Shown: in pieces, positions 1-9,645 of the stretch | Layout of the letters: every line of letters begins with the position of its first letter | Numbering within the stretch: the stretch's first letter is position 1 | Source of the DNA: Mesaphorura yosii | Taxonomy: Eukaryota; Arthropoda; Collembola; Poduromorpha; Tullbergiidae | Direction: 5' to 3' | Assembly: GCA_009869945.1 (NCBI GenBank) | Contig: WIXG01000333.1 | Span: forward strand, 1-64,000 | Length of the DNA: 64,000 nucleotides | Notes under the pieces: model-generated | Seen by the model: only the letters and a program-made list of their open reading frames with translations | What the model was told of the DNA's origin: nothing | Database searches by the model: none | Position numbers and translations under genes: made by a program

Positions 1-39
1 GCAGCGACTACTGCCAAGAAGGCGCTTTTGGTTCAATAA
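1..39 (+). CDS. Possible C-terminal end of an unidentified gene (partial)
   Basis: The first 39 bases read in frame 1 as AATTAKKALLVQ followed by TAA. The stretch is GC-richer than what follows, and an AATAAA overlaps the stop at 34-41. The sequence turns AT-rich immediately afterwards, as at a 3' end. The Ala/Thr/Lys-rich tail would suit many basic proteins, but twelve residues cannot identify a family. The rest would lie outside the window. It could easily be chance. Confidence 0.2.
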   Translation, partial: AATTAKKALLVQ

Positions 40-1609
40 ATCAATATATCTTTATGACCAATGTCAAATAATGTGGTCAATTTTTAAAATGCGGTCAAGT
101 TGGATTTTGGGAGGATCAAAGAATCTTTTTGGGGAGAAAGTAAGTATTTCTGCGGAGTGGTGAATTTGCGGAGGAATTTCAGTACTTTTGAGGTGGCTTA
201 AAATACGAGCCATAATAATTAGGTTGAGGAAGGAAACGTTCTGTCGGCGGTCGGTTAGAAACCATTATCACCACTTGAGTAATTATTTATGCTTGCAACG
301 TTTTTCGAAGTAATTACTGGATTAGAATAACTAGCAGTTACATTTTATTGTACATTTCGATGTATTATATTCACCTGTGTTATTTCAAGCAATCAAAAGA
401 GCAAAAATGGTGGGAAAAACTGACACGGTAAATGAAATTGATTCTGACTAATTCGGTCTTTGCAATGGTGTTGAAGGAATAGTGCACAACTCGGTTAGCT
501 AGTGACCGTAGTATTACGAATGAGATACTTAATCAGCGTAAGTAGGAAGTTGATTCCAATGCTTCAAAGTGAGGAGAAATCTACATGAGCAAAGCAAGGG
601 GTAATTCCCTATTTTTCGACAATACGAGAATCTCAGCCTAATGTGTACTCGAAGGTGTGGCATGTCGTAGTATTCGTAGAAAATCATGTAATCTTTGTTC
701 CAAAATGCCAACACTTAGCACCTCTAAGGCCGTAGTGTCTACTTTAGAATGTAGCATATTCGTTGTTAAAATCGTCTCTGTCGTGATTTTTTTAATGTAG
801 ACGTAGAAAAGGGTTTTCTCTCTCCTGGATATTAAGCACGAAACTCCAGTGAAATCCTCGAATGAAATTTTTACGAATGCAAGCAGGAAAATTGAGGTCT
901 TTTAGAAATGAAAGTGAACTGAACTGGATGCAACAGGCGAGGGAGAGTTTGGTAGAAATTTCAAAAAGTACTACGCTACCGTTAAATACTGTAAGGCCCT
1001 TTTGTTAACAAATAATTTTATTCTTATATCTTTTATTGGCCAGTTTGAGGATAAACTCTTTTTACTTAATGCTAAGGATGCCAGACGAATTCATTAATTG
1101 ATTCATGTATTACTTTCTGTTCTAAGAAAGAAATTACTACTACTTACAATTGATGTGTCTTGTTGTCAATAAGTAAGTTTCAAGGAATGATTAGGTTAAG
1201 GTTTATGAAACTTCTCCATTCTATTTAATGTGAATTGTATGTCAAGGAACTCTTAATGATGTTATTCGTATTTGCCTAGCAAGCAATTATTTTATTTCTC
1301 GTACAAAACGTCATGTATTTAAAGCATCAATTACGTTCAATGTCTAGTCTCAATTTATGCATTACCATGGACGACGATGCCAGCGTGGATTATTTGCTCG
1401 TATTTTACTTAAGCCAATAAGGTTAAGATAAGCATGAAAACTGAATTACGGTTTCAACCTCCATTTGTAGAGTAGCTTCAATTCTTCAATCAGCATGCTA
1501 ACTGTAAAATGTAGTCGTAGTGAAATCAGTCGAATGAGCTGAACTTGCGAGATACCAACTTAGCATTTAATGAGCATACGTTATTTTCTCTCTCATTGAA
1601 ATAAACTCA
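40..1609. other. Non-coding interval left of LRRC58
   Basis: AT-rich DNA with stops in all frames and no ORF that looks like protein. It probably holds only flanking sequence between the left edge and the 3' end of the LRRC58-like gene. I see no repeat, tRNA or transposon end in it. Confidence 0.5.
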
Positions 1610-1615
1610 TTTATT
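1610..1615 (-). promoter_or_regulatory. Probable polyadenylation signal of the LRRC58-like gene
   Basis: TTTATT on the plus strand reads AATAAA on the minus strand, about 120 bases past the LRRC58 stop codon. A second copy at 1641-1646 lies closer to the stop. Either would give a short 3' UTR. Confidence 0.45.
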
Positions 1616-1735
1616 ATGGAAAATGTGGGATAGTGGCATATTTATTTCCATCAAAAGCATTAGCAAGTACAAAAACACGATGGAGTAAGACGAAGGATTG
1701 ATTTGGGTTAAAGACTAGACACATAAAGAGGCATC

Positions 1736-3025
1736 TTAACCCAATAATACTTTTCTAATTTTATCATCCTCGTTGTCGGACGAGTCGCTCGACGCTTCAT
1801 ACGCGGGCGACTGATGGTCGCTGCATTTCGGTGAGCAAAGGTACTGCATCAAGGGAATTCGATATTTTCCACAAAAGTCCACAAACTTGATGTGCTCTAT
1901 GCAGCTATTGAAATAGACACCTGAAATTAGTATACGTTAGTTAAATAGCCCTTTCTGGAGGAAGTGTGTCTTGGCTCAATCGCCATTTTGAAATCTCACC
2001 TTTGCATCGTGGATTCACACATTCGTGTGCGCTGGACAGATAATATTGGATACCATGAGGAAGGTCGGATTCTGAGTAGGGCACCTTCCTGATACGAACG
2101 GTTCGAGCAGCCATCTCCATGAGACTTGGTGGATTGTGTACCAGGTCACGAACGAAACGTACGACCAGAGGATTGTCTCGCAAACTCAACTGAAAATGTC
2201 GAAAAAAGCAACATTGTAATACATGCATTGAAACTGCATGAAGGTAGTCAAACTTTTCAGCATCAAATTACAAATCTTTACCTCCATCAAATTCCCCAGC
2301 TTAATCAACTCGATTGGTAATGACGTGAGGCGATTGCGATGAAGGAGCAAGGACTTCAGTTCGGTCAAGTTCCGCACTGTGGATGGCAGAGACTCCAAAC
2401 GATTCTCACAGAGAACGAATACTCTCAAGTTGACCAAGTACCCAATTTCTTGAGGTAGTTCAAGTAGTTCGTTTCCACCAAGGTACAAGATTTCCAACTT
2501 CCTCAGGAGGGCAATGTCACCGCGAATTTGAGTAATACGATTGGCACCCAAGTGCAAAGTGGTTAGGCTTCCGTTCAGGTCTAGGATCTCATTTGGGATT
2601 CTTGTCAAACGATTTCCACTCAGGTTGAGCTCCGTAAGCCTCACTAGCTTGCCGAATAGCTTTGGAAAACTCGTATCTTCCAGGAAATTGTTACGGACGT
2701 TTAATGAGACTAAATGTGTGCACTCAACAATGCAGTCTGGGAGCGAAGTAAGTTGATTCATGGAGAAATCGAGAGTTCGGATATTCTTGTAGTATGCCAG
2801 GTTGTTAGGCAGTTGCAACAATGAATTATTTGTCGCCAGAATCGTTTGAACGGAGGTGTGACATGCTGTGGGTTGATTTTCAAGTGCTTCTTCGAAATCT
2901 GAAGTTTCCATTCCGGAGTGCGAGTACTCCAGTAGCGTAGGGCCTGGGTGCAATTGTGATAGTGGACTCAAATAGCTTCCAAAAGCGGGGCTAACTCCGA
3001 ATTCTGCTGCAGGTGCTTCCGCCAT
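1736..3025 (-). CDS. LRRC58: Leucine-rich repeat-containing protein 58-like
   Basis: Three coding exons on the minus strand: 3025-2282, 2189-2000 and 1920-1736. They join to 372 residues, close to the vertebrate family length as I recall it. After a 60-residue leader there are about eight leucine-rich repeats with LxxLxLxxNxLxxLP spacing (residues ~60-255). A C-terminal domain follows with paired cysteines (CVNPRC at 305-310, CSPKC at 340-344), joined by the family-typical stretch IEHIKFVDFCGKYR. The end is acidic and serine-rich. Introns are 92 and 79 bp with GT...AG ends, and the splices rebuild NLMELSLRDNP and CKGVYF. The start is the ATG at 3025, next to an AAA context. LRRC58 is an intracellular LRR protein. 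Vertebrate work links it to cullin-type ubiquitin ligation, which I recall only loosely. The LRR surface would bind a partner and the cysteine pairs could bind zinc (inference). Confidence 0.93.
2190..2281 (-). other. LRRC58 intron 1
   Basis: 92 bp intron with donor GTAAAG at 2281 and acceptor TTTTCAG ending at 2190. Splicing here joins ATG GAG to TTG AGT, keeping the LRR consensus unbroken. Reading through instead would end in a stop after about 30 unrelated residues. Confidence 0.85.
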
Positions 3026-4471
3026 TTTTCAGATCACTCGGAAGACGCGGCAGAATATCTGATGTCTGTTTACCGGTAGTTCGGCTGAAGAACTGATTGA
3101 CTCGTGTCTGAGCTGCGATCGCTTAAATGACTTTGCACGCAAGCAGACTCATCGTTCGCCGAGACATTAAACTTTTAACTTAACTACAGTACAACGGGAG
3201 GGAAGAACTTAACACCCATCATCTCATATATGCGAACATATCTCGCGCACGCTAAAGGCATTGGTCCAAGAGTCAAAAGAGGTTGATCTTTTGACAAACT
3301 AGTCTCCAACCGCTATCACGAGCATAACTTCAAGCGAGACGATAAGACGAGTCCAAAGACACACGTTTATTGATCAACGTAGTTGTAAAGTTTAAACACG
3401 AGGATCACGGGTGACAAATCGCTGGGAACACGTCTCAGCTCGGTTTCGTAAGTCACTCTACTGAATCCAGACTATGTGTAAGATTGTAAGGAGTAGGAAG
3501 AAATGACGTGTACCTTCTTAGCGTGTTTATGTTCTCAGTATCCAAACATGAACTCGCTAGTCTAACGAGTCCGAAAGTCCAACTCTTTCACTGTAAGCCA
3601 TCACTCGCTCAGAGCGTGCTGCACGTAACCTGCTGCATTCATTCAGACAGGCGCATGACGCATTTTCCAGGAGTTGATGGAGTTGAAGTCACTGGGTTTG
3701 CATAAAAGATCAAGATCAAAATCAAATTCAGTCTACAGCGTTTCCACTTGACAAAGAAAGAATGATCAATTCTCGAACAATGTAATAATTTGTGTCCATA
3801 AATTTTTCTGCACGCTTTGTGGATAAGCAACTTCCCAAATTGGGCTAATTGGGTGCATTGACACGACACATTTGAAGCATGAAATATTCCTTCATATTTC
3901 GTTAATAACAGTAGAAGTTCACAAGCAAAGCAAATCTTCGAGTTAGCGAAAAAAGCATGGTGGCATTAAAATCGGACTTTTGATCTGGCGGAGCACGATT
4001 TGAATGGTTTCACGTGTCTCTGCTGGCGTCAGGCGTTACGTGCGTTATCAGACGCTAGAAGTTGTTTTGAAACTCCGAAGAGGTCAATCCACAGGTTATT
4101 GAGAGAAATTAAGTCAAACTAAACGTTTCAGACATGTGTCTGGAACATGATCAGCGGCAATCTGGTGAAACGTTTCAGTCACGATGTAAGGATTACTCAA
4201 GCATTATTATGTAAGTAGTTCATGGCTGATCGCTCACAGGGAATTCTGCGTGTCGCAAATTGGACTTTGAACTTGATTTGTAATGGTAGAAGACGTTCAG
4301 GGGCACATCAGTACTCTGACATGTGACATGAGACCCAGGAGCAGAATCGTGATACGGACTTGTGCCAATCGCAAGAGATGAACATGAATGGTCTCCGACT
4401 TGGCTTTTCACCTCTGCCTTGCCAACTTCTCCACAAGTCGCATATGATCACAGTGGTACAATTGCAAAATA
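3026..4471. promoter_or_regulatory. LRRC58 5' region and STYX 3' flank
   Basis: Interval between two genes on the same (minus) strand. The part next to 3025 should hold the LRRC58 5' UTR and promoter. The part towards 4471 is downstream of STYX. No TATA box is obvious. Apart from a perfect hairpin at 3272-3295, I see no recognisable element and no supported coding region. Confidence 0.4.
3272..3295. repeat. Perfect 9-bp inverted repeat upstream of LRRC58
   Basis: GTCAAAAGA at 3272-3280 pairs with TCTTTTGAC at 3287-3295 around the 6-base loop GGTTGA. It sits about 250 bases upstream of the LRRC58 start codon, so it could be a dyad binding site for a dimeric factor or a chance palindrome. Confidence 0.4.
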
Positions 4472-4477
4472 TTTATT
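4472..4477 (-). promoter_or_regulatory. Possible polyadenylation signal of STYX
   Basis: TTTATT on the plus strand is AATAAA on the minus strand, about 290 bases beyond the STYX stop. It is the first exact match I found downstream of that gene. Confidence 0.3.
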
Positions 4478-4766
4478 TAGAAATTAATGGGAGTGACTGG
4501 TGACTTGGCTAGTTGCGTGAATCTCGTGAATCCACTCCCGAACTCGCCAACTGCTATTTCAAGTTGCATAAGATCATGGAAGACCTCAAAGAATAATCGA
4601 CACTACAATCACGCCTTCAAATGACACAATGACCGTCTGATCCAATGTGAGACTGAACTTCTATTAAGTCGAGATGGAATTTGGTTTAAAAACAAGAGGA
4701 ACATTTTGCCCTTTCATTGTCTTGATCGGTTTAAAACTTAAATCATGCAGGAATTAAAGGCCGCTC

Positions 4767-5875
4767 CTAGCCTTCCTCCATCATTTCAGAATCGGTTGAA
4801 TCAGATTTTTGAACCTTCTGCGGGCCTGCTTCTGCTTCTCCGTCATCAGAGCGACTCCGTTTGATCGAAAATCGTTCAGGGTCTGGATTCTCAGCGTAGG
4901 CCGCTGTGTTGTGTTGAGCACGATAAATTGCTTCGAACTCTTTCAGTTGTCTCATAAAATTTGTATTGGGATTAGCGCAAAATCGTTTGTTTTGAACGTA
5001 GGTGAAAGCCTCATTTACAGTTGCGCCGAATCTGTGTGTGGGCAAGTTTTAAACGTCAGTTACGTCAGGCAAATTTCTGTTTCTTCAGATTCTTAATTTT
5101 CTGAATCTACTCTTACCTATTCATAAGAAAAGCAACGACAAGCGTTGTGGACCGTGAAATTCCACAATTCCCATGAACCAGAACCTGAAATTAAGCATAA
5201 AAGTTTAAATGTGTCATATGTCACAGTTACAAAGAAACCATACCTTCCCACCGCTCTCAATTGCACTAGTTATGAATTCAATCACGGGCTGGAAATGGCC
5301 AATGATATTTTCATTTAGGGATTCTATGAGAAAACACAATAAAATGAGGTGACAAGAAATCGGGAGAGAGCTATAACAAGCTGAATATTGAACTTGCCTG
5401 CGATTGAAACAACCATGTACTTGAAATGAGCTGGATGGTTTGAACGAATAAATGCCTTTTCTGTATCATGGCGGACACAAACGACGTGTGTTAATCCAGT
5501 CTTGAGCATATTTTCCAGAGCACCCGAAGAAGCAGCAGCGTACGGGCCTATAAAATAATTTCTTGTCTCAGAAACATCCTTATTTTCTGCCTAGAGTCTC
5601 ACAATCTGTTATAATATGCAAAAGTTACCTAAAAATACGTTTGGTACAATTTCCTGCATTGATCGTCGGTGAACATATTCCCACTGGTTTCCGTAGTCGG
5701 ACGGCAGCTTCGGATACGCTGGCCCTCCAGCTGGACCCATGAATCGTGGAGGCTGCGGCAGATTGGTTTGACTCCCGAGTTCTCTCCAACGATCCAATGT
5801 GGCAGCCCCAGCGCTGCCTGACATTCTGTCGACTGCACCGACTTGGTTCAGCCCTTGCGATTGATTCAGATTCAT
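4767..5875 (-). CDS. STYX: STYX-like pseudophosphatase (dead dual-specificity phosphatase)
   Basis: Five coding exons on the minus strand: 5875-5629, 5547-5398, 5323-5244, 5184-5117 and 5031-4767. They give 269 residues; the vertebrate protein is about 220, the excess being a Gln/Gly/Pro-rich N-terminus. Family landmarks in order are WEYVHRRSMQEIVPNVFLGPY (opening of the dual-specificity fold), LTHVVCVRH, IESGGKVLVHGNCGISRST, and FTYVQNKRFCANPN. The phosphatase signature normally starts His-Cys. Here it reads HGNCGISRS (residues 163-171), so the catalytic Cys is Gly164. STYX is catalytically dead for this reason and acts by binding, for example to ERK or the ubiquitin-ligase subunit FBXW7 in vertebrates. 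The tail is acidic (SDSTDSEMMEEG). I chose the ATG at 5875 because no in-frame ATG lies upstream of it in this exon. Intron 2 has a GC donor. Confidence 0.93.
5324..5397 (-). other. STYX intron 2 with a GC donor
   Basis: The exon ends ATCGCAG and the intron begins GCAAGT, the usual form of rare GC-AG introns. The acceptor CATAG ends at 5324. Only this junction keeps the frame and yields IAESLNENIIGHF, which lines up with the STYX family. The intron is 74 bp. Confidence 0.8.
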
Positions 5876-5908
5876 CAATCCGAAATTCTGATGAAGGAAC
5901 AAGCGTGA

Positions 5909-5961
5909 CTAAATTCACCCAATTTAGGATAATCTCTTAATAAAATACCTACTTAACTTAC
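5909..5961 (-). other. Probable 5' UTR intron of STYX
   Basis: The minus strand has a consensus donor GTAAGT at 5961-5956 and an acceptor AATTTAG ending at 5909. That makes a 53 bp intron just upstream of the start codon at 5875. The size matches the other small introns here. No transcript evidence is available. Confidence 0.45.
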
Positions 5962-5962
5962 A

Positions 5963-6730
5963 CTCTGCCAGAAGGCGAATGACGTGTCACTCTGATTACT
6001 GACCCAGAGGAAGGTGGGCATTGGCTGTGCCGCGCCAACGGGGAACTATTCGTTACTTATTATTGTTTAGGCCACTCCAATGTGCACAATTAGAACCCAT
6101 TAACTGACAACTAAGACAACAGTCGTCCTTTGCTGTCTGGCTTCTAATTTTAGACGAAAGACTTTTATCAGGTATCCAATTTATTCATTAGCTTGGAATA
6201 TAAACCTGCGTTTCTCGAATCGATCTTTTGTTTTCATCAAATCTCATGCAATAATGACATCAGACGGACTATCGCATCTTCTCATCGTAGGTTGTCTTTC
6301 CTGTCTTAAGCACGTGCGCCGTGACACTTGGTCCAAACATGTCCAGGAGCAAATGGTCTGGAAGTGATGTTCTCCATTGTGAAGCAGAGTTCAAAGACTC
6401 AGCTGAATGCACTCGATGACGCTATCTTATTTGCTGAGGAACACAAATATGAACACATGATAACTCTGTTCAACGTATCTTTGCACATATCTATTCTGAC
6501 TCAGGCGAAAACTCCAAACAAACACATTTCGCTTCTTTTGCACTTCCGTATTTGCCGTGCTCCTTCTGACGCCAGACGGACCGTTTCTTTGTAAGTTATT
6601 CAATGATCGCATTATCTTCTATTGATGTTTGCTTTCTCGGTTGAGTCATTGCTGCTACTGCTACTTTGAAACGGTCAGTTCCATAAACACCCTGGTTTAA
6701 AAATATCACGAAAAGCTGACGAAGTTGACC
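5963..6730. promoter_or_regulatory. Shared head-to-head promoter region, STYX (-) and RhoGEF (+)
   Basis: Two divergent genes start within about 850 bases of each other. A good plus-strand donor (GTAAGTTATT at 6591) and acceptor (ACGGTCAG ending at 6678) suggest a non-coding first exon of the RhoGEF ending at 6590. Joining those sites leads to a stop before the ATG at 6731, so this part would be 5' UTR. I see no TATA box or other named element. Confidence 0.45.
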
Positions 6731-8530
6731 ATGGACAGGGAAGATTGCATTCTCTTGGATTTATCTGGAGATCTGACACCAGCTCCTGACCCCTTGAGTG
6801 AGGCTCAAGAAAATTTAATCTCTAGTCACTTCATAAAGTGCACTAGAATGTATCAGGAAATCTTCAGGGTCGGTATTGAGTTAAGCGGTCAAGGTGAAGT
6901 CGATCTCGAAGAAATGCTCTCAAACGCCCGCGAGGCTGTACTGACCAAATTCCAACTTGAGTGTCAACGAGAAGAGGAGTTGTTCCCCGTGGATTTGACA
7001 GAATGGATTGCACGACTTTCGAGCAAGATCAAGGAGTTCTCTCCGGAGCCATTCAATCCAACCAGCACCGCTCGTCGGTGTCGGCGCAGGCCTGTAAGTT
7101 GATACAACTGAAAAATCTACGTCGATGAATACGCGCATGCACGACTCTTTGCTTTCTTTCTAGCGACCAGCGACAACGCATACGTTTTTCGTGTCACAGA
7201 TACTGTCATCGTTGTGTGCGTGCACAATTTCGGATACCAGCATATGCATTTCCGATTTTTATCAAGGAAGGAGGAAGCCAACTTTTAAGTCGTACGTTGA
7301 CGATGAAGCTGAGCGTAACTCGACTTTCGCACGACAGACTGAAGCAAACCTCATTTCAGAAGATTCCAAGAAAATGCTTCAACTCCTGTTACAGCTATCG
7401 AATTTCGAGAAACATGGCGTTCCAAAGCCCGCCTGTCCAAGCGGAGATTTGTATGAATCAAATTTCGAAGCTGAATGTGAGGAAGCCTCCATTAATTCTG
7501 TTCCATGTATTTATGCTTTGCCAAATATTTGCAGTTCGCCTGTGTCTGGTGTCTCTATCACGCTGGCTCAGCTATCAAGACGCGACTACAAGAGAACTTA
7601 AACTGAAGCAGGCTCTCCTTGAATTAGTCGAGAGTGAGCTCACTTATCTGAAGCAACTCAAGCTAATTATTGATGTCAGTTCTCCAACAGCAGGGGCAGA
7701 GTAAGAATTTGTTAAAGGGACACTTTTTGCATTTTTTGCATATTTTATAGTATTTTGTGGCTGGTGTATCGCACCTTCAAACAATGAATATTCTGGAAAA
7801 TATCAAAACTGAAGCCCTGCTCAGCAACATTAAGGAAGTGTACAGCTCAAATCTGCATCTATGGTCAGAAGGACTTCAGCCGTTGGTCCAAAATATGGCA
7901 ACCAGGTCGAGGCAGCTACCAAACTCTTTTAAGAAAACCACCAACGCTTTTCTTTTTGTAAGCCGTAAGCTGTTGAAAGCGACTTCTGTTTCATCTCATG
8001 AACCTTATAACTTGGAAACGCAAACAGGTTGAAGAAACTTGCAACCCGTACATTAAGTATTGCCAAGATCAGGAAAGCTCCCTCAGCTATTTTCGAAGCT
8101 TGGAAAACGATGATCATTTCCAAACATTTGTAACGGTTAGTCTGCTTGCAGCTCTTCATACTAATTTTACACGGGAAATATTTTATCTAGTGGCTGGTAT
8201 TATTGACATTGCAGTGGTTTGAAAGGCGTTCCGATTGCAATAGATTGAAACTGAAAGATTTCATGGCTGCCCCGTTTCAGCGGATAACCAAGTACCCACT
8301 GCTTTTGAAAGCAGTAGAGAAATATTTGGACGAGTCTGAACGAAGAATTTATTGTGAGAAGTTGGTAAGTAATAAATTAAGATCGTGAATACCGGTAATT
8401 TGATTTGCAATATTTGTGTATGTGTTTTCAGGCTAAAGCCGTAACATCATTTGTAGGAAAGATTAACTTCGCACTTCAAAAGCCAGGGGACAAGGTATAC
8501 GTGGATGTGTGTGTTGCGATGCTTCGTTGA
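6731..8530 (+). CDS. RhoGEF with DH domain, PLEKHG5/6-like, apparently without a PH domain
   Basis: Seven proposed coding exons: 6731-7093, 7164-7476, 7535-7674, 7751-7957, 8028-8135, 8215-8364 and 8432-8530. They total 459 residues. The start is the ATG in a CCATGG context. Residues 1-240 are acidic and unassigned. The DH domain runs from about 245 to 445: LLELVESELTYLKQLKLIIDY, LLSNIKEVYSSNLHLW, PYIKYCQDQ, and the CR3-type helix RLKLKDFMAAPFQRITKYPLLL (~388-409). These match the PLEKHG5/6 group best, from memory. DH domains catalyse GDP-GTP exchange on Rho GTPases, at membranes or the cytoskeleton. Reading stops 32 codons into the last exon, where a PH domain should follow. A donor-like AAG|GTATAC at 8492-8497 could lead to a missed exon. 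The exon 2 boundaries are the least certain. Confidence 0.8.
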
Positions 8531-8945
8531 AAACAAACTCAACTCTACAAAAATTACGTCGAAACAATAAGGATTTTTATTAACTTCCGCTTTTTCTACA
8601 ATATCTACATCAACACGAACTTATAGTAATGCCAATCCAGGATTTAAAATTAACTGTGGGCTCAAAATTCTGTTAATGTTTAATGATTAAGTTACTCTGA
8701 CTGTATTAAATCAGTGCTGTGATGTTACACTTATATGATGACTTTAAATGGGTTCAGTTTCGAGTATTGCTCCTGTGATATGCTTTCGATTTTTGGTTAT
8801 AGGTGGGATTGGGACTTCACTATGTTAAAATTAAAATAGTTGGTCCTCAACATGCTTAAATGCTCATACATTTGCCCCTACATCAGTAACAGATTCACAC
8901 ACGTTTTGGCTTAATTAATCTCGTAAGACACTTTAGGTGATTGTA

Positions 8946-8951
8946 AATAAA
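8946..8951 (+). promoter_or_regulatory. Polyadenylation signal for the RhoGEF
   Basis: AATAAA about 415 bases after the stop at 8530, followed within 40 bases by GT- and T-rich sequence (GTGTTGTTTTC). This is the usual layout of a cleavage site. Confidence 0.5.
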
Positions 8952-9145
8952 GTGTTGTTTTCAAGAGTCAATGTTTTCGCTAATCTTTTCTTTGGGCACA
9001 ATTCTTTCACGCACACGGCTTAAAAATAAACATTGATTGCTACAAAATAAATAATTTCAGTCACACCTATTTTACAGGTTCATTTCGGTTAATTAGCTTA
9101 AAACCTGGCACACCTTTTAATTACAAGTTATGTACATTATATACA

Positions 9146-9151
9146 TTTATT
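9146..9151 (-). promoter_or_regulatory. Possible polyadenylation signal for the semaphorin
   Basis: TTTATT on the plus strand reads AATAAA on the minus strand, about 500 bases past the semaphorin stop codon (TGA, 9648-9646). Other candidates exist nearby, so this is one option. Confidence 0.35.
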
Positions 9152-9645
9152 TACATCATATGAACAACTTGCACTGAAATTTTACAATATCAGAATAGAA
9201 GAAGTGAACACAATGCTGTAAGTTACGCGATTAAGAAAATAACTAAATTAAAGCGTAGCAGAGAGTAATAAAAATTACAACATGAAGTATTAAGAATACA
9301 ACAAAACAAGAACAAAACAATACTTAAACATCACGACAAAGGAGACTTTGACACAGGGGCAATTCTCACCAAGGCTTCAGTCACTTGAGAACTGATTAGA
9401 TCTTAACTAGCTGTCGACTTCTTCGTAATACGCAAACGTGCGTTGATTTCAGATCAGGCAATACATTTCACATTTCACAGCAAATGGATCCGTCAACCTT
9501 CTCTTCTTCTCCCGCCAAGTCGAAGTCGAAAGGCACTTTCTGGAGTGGGGCACTTATTCACAGAACACACTTAAGACACTAATATTCAACAAGTAGTTTG
9601 CACTTATCAATGGTTTTAGGTTCACAGTTCACTCTCTGCGGAGTC

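Larger units (their letters stand above)
8531..9645. other. Facing 3' ends of the RhoGEF and semaphorin genes
   Basis: AT-rich interval with no coding signal on either strand. It should contain both 3' UTRs: the RhoGEF's towards the AATAAA at 8946 and the semaphorin's running leftwards to the AATAAA (minus) at 9146-9151. With these signals the two transcripts would end about 175 bases apart or overlap slightly. I searched by eye for PH-domain exons on the plus strand and saw none. Confidence 0.5.

Noticed and set aside
5625..5918. Two other minus-strand frames over STYX exon 1
   Set aside because: They are shadows of the STYX frame; only the chosen frame leads into WEYVHRRSMQEIVPNVFLG and the next exon.
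7501..7534. A 28-base intron in the RhoGEF (GTATTT to TTTGCAG) that would also restore the frame
   Set aside because: Too short for a spliceosomal intron. A 58-base intron with donor GTGAGG at 7477 uses the same acceptor and also keeps the frame.
7701..7750. Strong donor GTAAGA at 7701 in the RhoGEF DH domain
   Set aside because: Joining it to the acceptor at 7750 puts a stop in frame soon after. The donor GTCAGT at 7675 gives an unbroken DH sequence.
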